Shown: positions 5,918 to 9,997 of the stretch, piece by piece
How positions within the stretch are numbered: position 1 is the stretch's first letter
Layout: every line of letters starts with the position of its first letter
From: Rhodospira sp.
Lineage (GTDB): Bacteria > Pseudomonadota > Alphaproteobacteria > Rhodospirillales > Rhodospirillaceae
Assembly: GCA_028277295.1 (NCBI GenBank)
Contig: JANQGN010000364.1
Span: forward strand, 1-9,997
Length of the DNA: 9,997 bases
Reading direction: 5' to 3'
The notes under the pieces: generated by a model
What the model was told of the DNA's origin: nothing
The model's database searches: none
The model's input: the letters and a program-made list of their open reading frames with translations, nothing else
Translations under genes and position numbers: made by a program

Positions 5918-7171
5918 GTGGCGCGCTATTCCCTTTGGTCGCTGGCACGCAACGCCCTGTCCCACCAGGAGGACTGGCCGCGCCAGTGGCGCAGTCCCGA
6001 GCCCGCCGAGCACTACGACGTGATCATTGTCGGCGGCGGCGGTCATGGCCTGGCCACGGCTTACTACCTGGCCAAGGAGCACGGCATCACCCGGGTTGCC
6101 GTGCTTGAGAAGGGGTGGCTGGGCGGCGGCAACACCGGCCGCAACACCACCATCGTCCGCTCCAACTACCTGTGGGACGAAAGCGCGGCGCTCTATGACA
6201 AGAGCCTGACGCTGTGGGAGGGCCTGTCCAGGGACCTCAACTACAACGTCATGCTCAGCCAGCGCGGCGTTCTCAATCTGGCGCATACGCTCCCCGACGT
6301 GCGCGCCGGGCGACGCCGCGTCGAGGCCAACCGGCTGAACGGCATCGACTCGGAATGGGTGGAGCCCGCGCGCATCGCCCGGATCTGCCCTATCCTCGAT
6401 ATCTCCACGTCGCGACGCTACCCGATCCTGGGTGCCACCTGGCAGGCCAGGGGTGGGGTTGCCCGCCACGACGCCGTGGCCTGGGGCTATGCCCGCGCCG
6501 CCGACGCGCGCGGCGTGGATATCCTCCAGACCTGCGAGGTCACCGGCATCCGGCGGGACCGGGACGGCCGGGTCTCCGGGGTGGAGACATCGCGCGGCCC
6601 CATCGGCGCGCCGACGGTGGGCATCGTCGCCGCCGGCCACACCTCGGTTCTGGCGGCCATGGCCGATGTGCGGTTGCCCATCCAGACCCGTCCGCTTCAG
6701 GCGCTGGTCTCCGAGCCCATCAAGCCGGTGATCGATTGCGTGGTCATGTCCGGCGCCGTGCACGTCTACGTCAGCCAGTCCGACAAGGGAGAACTGGTGA
6801 TCGGCGCCGGCATCGACGCCTACAACTCCTATGCCCAGCGCGGCGGTTTCCATGTGCTGGAACGCCAGATCGCGGCGCTGACCGAACTGGTGCCCATCAC
6901 CGCGCGGCTGCGCATGATGCGCGCCTGGGCGGGGATCGCGGATATCTGCCCGGACGCCTCGCCCATCATCGGCGCCACCCCGGTTCCCGGCCTCTACATC
7001 AATGGCGGCTGGGGCACCGGCGGCTTCAAGGCCACGCCCGCGTCGGGATGGCTGTTCGCCTGGACCCTAGCCAAGGGCGAGCCGCATCCGATCGCCGCTC
7101 CGTTCTCCCTGGACCGTTTCACCACCGGCGCCCTGATCGACGAGCATGGGGCCGCCGGTGTCGCGCATTGA
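5918..7171 (+). CDS. soxB: Heterotetrameric sarcosine oxidase, beta subunit
   Basis: From the GTG at 5918 the product is 417 residues, the usual SoxB length, and begins ARYSLWSLARNALS, the typical family N-terminus. A Rossmann FAD site, VIIVGGGGHGLATAYYLAKE, has GGGGHG at 39-44, and Glu64 lies where the adenosine ribose is normally held. GWLGGGNTGRNTTIVRSNYL (67-86) is a family signature. His184 in ARHDAVAWGYARAAD is the candidate for covalent FMN, matching His173 of characterised, shorter enzymes. NGGWGTGGFKATP (362-374) is the C-terminal flavin-site motif. The beta subunit is the oxidative half: sarcosine is oxidised at the non-covalent FAD, electrons go to FMN and then O2, yielding glycine, H2O2 and an imine-derived one-carbon unit. 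An ATG 36 bases upstream would add 12 unrelated residues. soxD follows after 39 bp. Confidence 0.96.
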   Translation: MARYSLWSLARNALSHQEDWPRQWRSPEPAEHYDVIIVGGGGHGLATAYYLAKEHGITRVAVLEKGWLGGGNTGRNTTIVRSNYLWDESAALYDKSLTLWEGLSRDLNYNVMLSQRGVLNLAHTLPDVRAGRRRVEANRLNGIDSEWVEPARIARICPILDISTSRRYPILGATWQARGGVARHDAVAWGYARAADARGVDILQTCEVTGIRRDRDGRVSGVETSRGPIGAPTVGIVAAGHTSVLAAMADVRLPIQTRPLQALVSEPIKPVIDCVVMSGAVHVYVSQSDKGELVIGAGIDAYNSYAQRGGFHVLERQIAALTELVPITARLRMMRAWAGIADICPDASPIIGATPVPGLYINGGWGTGGFKATPASGWLFAWTLAKGEPHPIAAPFSLDRFTTGALIDEHGAAGVAH

Positions 7172-7195
7172 TCCTGGGCTGTCCCGCCCTCCGAA

Positions 7196-7207
7196 AGAGG
7201 ATCCTCT
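7196..7207. repeat. Perfect palindrome over the soxD ribosome binding site
   Basis: AGAGGATCCTCT is a perfect 12-bp palindrome ending three bases before the soxD ATG. Its left half contains the only good Shine-Dalgarno sequence (AAGAGGA). As RNA it could pair only four bases around a GATC loop, which is weak, so a regulatory role is unproven. Confidence 0.35.
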
Positions 7208-7210
7208 CTC

Positions 7211-7522
7211 ATGCTGCGTCTTGAGTGCCCCTGGTGTGGTCCGCGCGAGGAACCGGAGTTCCACTACGGCGGGCAGGCCCATGTCGTTCGCCCCGAGGAT
7301 CCGGGTGCCCTGGATGACGCGGCCTGGGGGGCTTATGTGTTCCTGCGAGACAACCCCAAGGGGGTCTTCGCCGAGCGCTGGGTTCATGCCTCGGGCTGCC
7401 GGCGCTGGTTCAACGTACTGCGCGACACCGTCACCAACGAGGTCCTGGCGGTCTACCGCATGGGCGAGCCGATGCCGGTGATCATGGCGTCCGGGCGCGC
7501 GGGCGAGGAGGGGGCGCCATGA
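7211..7522 (+). CDS. soxD: Heterotetrameric sarcosine oxidase, delta subunit (zinc-binding)
   Basis: The product is 103 residues, the size expected of SoxD. Cys6 and Cys9 (LECPWCG) and His59 and Cys63 (VHASGC) fall at the positions reported as the zinc ligands of the delta subunit in characterised heterotetrameric sarcosine oxidases. YVFLRDNPKGVFAERWVHA (42-60) and GCRRWFNVLRDT are also typical. The subunit is small and structural, packing against SoxA; no catalytic role is known. The ATG has an AAGAGGA sequence about nine bases upstream. Its TGA overlaps the soxA ATG as ATGA, indicating translational coupling. The C-terminal residues after about 95 are of low complexity (Gly, Glu, Ala), as often seen in this subunit. 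Confidence 0.95.
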   Translation: MLRLECPWCGPREEPEFHYGGQAHVVRPEDPGALDDAAWGAYVFLRDNPKGVFAERWVHASGCRRWFNVLRDTVTNEVLAVYRMGEPMPVIMASGRAGEEGAP

Positions 7523-9997
7523 GTGAGGCGCCGGTGATTCGCCGCCTGTCCGAGGGCGGTCTGATCGACCGCGACCGGCGGCTGCGCTTTCGTTGGAACG
7601 GCGCCTGGATGAGCGGCTACGCCGGTGACACGCTGGCGAGCGCCCTGCTGGCGAACGGTGTCTCCCTGGTGGGGCGGAGCATCAAGTACCGCCGGCCGCG
7701 CGGTATCATGGCCGCGGGGGCGGACGAGCCCTGCGCCCTGGTGCAACTCTGGCCCGACGACCCGGCCCGCACCGAACCCAACGCGCGGGCCACCGTGGTG
7801 CCGCTGGTGGACGGGCTGGAGGCCGCGAGCGTCAACGTGCTGCCCTCGGTGGAGCGCGACGTGGGTGCGCTGGCCGAGGGGCTGTCGCCGATGATGGGCG
7901 CGGGGTTCTACTACAAGACCATGCATGGCTCCCAGGCCGCCTGGCGGCATGTCTTTGAACCCTTGATCCGCCGCGCCGCCGGCTTCGGCAAGGCCCCGAC
8001 ACGGCCCGATCCGGACCGCTACGACCATCGTCATGTCCATTGCGAGGTGCTGGTGGTGGGCGGTGGTCCCGCCGGACTGGCGGCGGCGCGGGCGGCCAGC
8101 GGTGGCGGGGCGCGGGTCATCCTGGCCGACGAGGGCGAGCGGTTGGGGGGCTGCCTGCTGCGCCTGAGGCGCACCGTGGACGGTCTCTCCGGGCCGGACT
8201 GGGTGGCGGGGATGGAGCGCCGCTTGCGGGCCACGCCCGAGGTTCGGGTGTTGCCCCGGACGACGGTGATCGGTCGCCATGACGGCAACCACCTGGTGGC
8301 CGTGGAGCGGCTGACCGACCACCTGGCTCCGGCCGAGCGGCCCGAGGCGCGGCCGCGCCTGCGCCTGTGGCATGTTCGCGCCGGCCGGGTGATCCTGGCC
8401 ACCGGCGCTCATGAGCGCCCGTTGGTGTTCGGCGACAACGACCGGCCCGGGATCATGCTGGCCGGTGCCGCGCAAGCCTACCTGCATCACTGGGGAGTGC
8501 TGGCGGGAGCGCGCGTGGTGCTGTTCACCAACAACGATCGCGCCTACGAGGCCGCTTTCGACCTGCGGGCGGCGGGGGCCACCGTGGCGGCGATCGTGGA
8601 TGCGCGCGAGACACCGGCCCCGGCCTGGCGACAGGCGGTCCGGGACGCCGGGATCCGCCTGATGACGCGGACGGTGGTCGGCGGTACCGACAGCGCCAGG
8701 GGGCGCGTCACCGGCGCCCGGGCGCATCCCATGGGCGCCGATGACCTGATTGCGCCGCACGCCCTGGAGGTGGTGCCCTGCGACCTGCTGTTGATGTCCG
8801 GGGGCTGGTCACCGGTGGCCCATCTGGCCTGTCATGCCGGCGGGCGGCTGCGCTATGACGGCGCCCGGGTCTGTTTCGTGCCCGAGCATGGCGACCACGG
8901 CTTGGTCGCCGTGGGTGGGGCCACCGGGACCTTCTCTCTGTCCTGCGGCCTGAGCGAGGCCATCGCCGCCGGGGCGGCCGCCGCCCAGGCCCTGGGGTAT
9001 CGCGGTGGTGTCGGCGCGGCCCCTGTGCCCACGGTGATGGACTTCGAGCCCCACGGTATCGCGCCTCTCTGGCAGGTGCCCTGCCGGGTGCCCCTGGAAC
9101 GACAGGGCTTCAAGTGCTTCGTGGACTATCAGACCGACGCCACCGCCGCCGACATCCGCCAGGCGGCCCGCGAGGGGTTCGAGGGCGTGGAGCACATGAA
9201 GCGCTACACTCTCGCCGGTTTCGGCACCGACCAGGGCAAGACCGCCAACGTCAATGCCATCGGCATCCTGGCCGAGACCCTGGGATGCGGCCTGGCGGAG
9301 ATCGGCACCACGACCTTCCGGCCGCCCTATACCCCGGTGACCTTCGGTGCCCTGGCCGGGCGCGACCGGGGCGACCTGTTCGACCCGGCGCGGCTGACGG
9401 CGATCCACGACCGGCATGTGGCCCTTGGGGCGGTGTTCGAGGACGTGGGCCAGTGGAAACGCCCCTGGGTCTACCCGCGACCGGGCGAGGCCATGGCCGC
9501 CGCCGTGGCCCGGGAATGCCGGGCGGCGCGTGAGGGCGTGGCGGTGCTGGACGCCTCGACCCTGGGCAAGATCGACATCCAGGGGCCGGATGCCGTCACC
9601 TTCCTGAACCGCGTCTACACCAATGCCTGGCACACGCTGGCGGTGGGCCGTGTTCGCTACGGCGTGATGTGCCGCGAGGACGGCATGGTGTTCGACGACG
9701 GCACCTGCGCGCGCCTGGGCGACGAGCGCTTCCTGATGACCACCACCACCGGCAACGCGGCGGCCGTGCTGGATCACCTAGAGGAGTATCTCCAGACCGA
9801 GTGGCCAGACCTGCGGGTGCGCCTGACCTCGGTCACCGAGCAATGGTCCACCGTCAGCCTGGCCGGGCCGGAGTCCTGGACGCTGCTGTCGCGCCTGGCC
9901 TCCGGTCAGGACGGCTTGGCGCCGTCCGCCATGCCCTTCATGAGCTGGCGCAACGCCATCGTCGCCGGGCTGACGGCGCGGGTGTTCCGCATCAGCT
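7519..9997 (+). CDS. soxA: Heterotetrameric sarcosine oxidase, alpha subunit (runs off right edge)
   Basis: Open for 826 codons to the window end; full SoxA proteins have about 1000 residues, so roughly 170 C-terminal residues are missing. Residues about 18-105 are the ferredoxin-like domain without iron-sulfur cysteines (GYAGDTLASALLANGVSLVG, YRRPRGIMAAG). Residues about 175-480 are the dinucleotide-binding domain, with GGGPAGL at 181-187, ATGAHERPLVFGDNDRPGIM and GGWSPVAHL. FVDYQTDATAADIRQA and TDQGKTANVNAIGIL form the connecting part from about 534. From about residue 610 it becomes a GcvT-like aminomethyltransferase domain (KRPWVYPRPGE, LDASTLGKIDIQGPDA), which binds tetrahydrofolate and captures the one-carbon unit as 5,10-methylene-THF. 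The start ATG overlaps the soxD stop and is preceded by GAGGAGGGGG. soxG is expected next. Gly-Cys-Leu-Leu replaces the usual GGxLL-type residue after the Rossmann strand, a minor variation. Confidence 0.95.
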   Translation, partial: MSEAPVIRRLSEGGLIDRDRRLRFRWNGAWMSGYAGDTLASALLANGVSLVGRSIKYRRPRGIMAAGADEPCALVQLWPDDPARTEPNARATVVPLVDGLEAASVNVLPSVERDVGALAEGLSPMMGAGFYYKTMHGSQAAWRHVFEPLIRRAAGFGKAPTRPDPDRYDHRHVHCEVLVVGGGPAGLAAARAASGGGARVILADEGERLGGCLLRLRRTVDGLSGPDWVAGMERRLRATPEVRVLPRTTVIGRHDGNHLVAVERLTDHLAPAERPEARPRLRLWHVRAGRVILATGAHERPLVFGDNDRPGIMLAGAAQAYLHHWGVLAGARVVLFTNNDRAYEAAFDLRAAGATVAAIVDARETPAPAWRQAVRDAGIRLMTRTVVGGTDSARGRVTGARAHPMGADDLIAPHALEVVPCDLLLMSGGWSPVAHLACHAGGRLRYDGARVCFVPEHGDHGLVAVGGATGTFSLSCGLSEAIAAGAAAAQALGYRGGVGAAPVPTVMDFEPHGIAPLWQVPCRVPLERQGFKCFVDYQTDATAADIRQAAREGFEGVEHMKRYTLAGFGTDQGKTANVNAIGILAETLGCGLAEIGTTTFRPPYTPVTFGALAGRDRGDLFDPARLTAIHDRHVALGAVFEDVGQWKRPWVYPRPGEAMAAAVARECRAAREGVAVLDASTLGKIDIQGPDAVTFLNRVYTNAWHTLAVGRVRYGVMCREDGMVFDDGTCARLGDERFLMTTTTGNAAAVLDHLEEYLQTEWPDLRVRLTSVTEQWSTVSLAGPESWTLLSRLASGQDGLAPSAMPFMSWRNAIVAGLTARVFRIS

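Noticed and set aside
5774..6853. 359-codon minus-strand frame opposite soxB, reaching into the divergent region
   Set aside because: Its product is Gly/His/Ala/Asp-rich with no family features, and it opposes a strongly supported SoxB. The part outside soxB is only about 140 bp and follows from lack of stop codons.
7453..8760. 435-codon minus-strand frame opposite soxA
   Set aside because: Low-complexity His/Gly/Arg/Gln-rich translation with no domain. The soxA frame on the other strand has continuous family motifs.
8809..9777. 322-codon minus-strand frame opposite the 3' part of soxA
   Set aside because: Shadow of the soxA reading frame; the sequence is His/Gly-rich and resembles no family.
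1..9997. New defence, toxin-antitoxin, mobile or CRISPR system
   Set aside because: All real genes belong to known peptidoglycan, regulator or sarcosine oxidase families. No spaced repeats, integrase, transposase or terminal inverted repeats were seen.

Overview
The window is very GC-rich, tightly packed, proteobacterial-type DNA. The gene content (heterotetrameric sarcosine oxidase in soxBDA order, a GbdR-like GlxA/AraC regulator, PbpC and MepA) together with the base composition suggests an alphaproteobacterium, possibly of the Rhodospirillales. That placement is inferred from protein character and was not tested by any search. No rRNA, tRNA, insertion sequence, integrase, CRISPR array or composition break was seen, so the region looks like ordinary chromosome.

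Left part (1-4303, all minus strand). Read in transcription order, this is a periplasmic peptidoglycan cluster. It holds pbpC (bifunctional class A PBP 1C, 2132-4303), mepA (zinc murein endopeptidase M74, 1102-2064) and the N-terminal 332 codons of a lipoprotein-like L,D-transpeptidase of the YcbB/LdtD type (1-996). The third gene runs off the left edge before its catalytic domain. Gaps are 67 and 105 bp, compatible with an operon. Together the three would polymerise and 4-3 crosslink glycan strands, cut crosslinks, and make 3-3 crosslinks.

Middle (4351-5553, minus strand). A GlxA-family regulator with a DJ-1/PfpI-like sensor domain and an AraC-type DNA-binding domain carries an extra proline-rich tail of about 85 residues. 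It lies 47 bp upstream of pbpC on the same strand and is divergent from the sarcosine oxidase genes. The 364-bp divergent region (5554-5917) holds at least two short dyads and AT-rich patches, and probably contains the control sites of both transcription units.

Right part (5918-9997, plus strand). This is a heterotetrameric sarcosine oxidase operon: soxB (GTG start at 5918), soxD (7211-7522) and soxA (from 7519, overlapping soxD by ATGA and running off the right edge). soxG is expected just beyond. The enzyme demethylates sarcosine to glycine and passes the one-carbon unit to tetrahydrofolate. The regulator plausibly responds to sarcosine or a related methylated glycine.

Nothing here demands a new biological system. 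The points most worth a second look are the three-gene peptidoglycan cluster, the regulator's extra tail, and the divergent control region.
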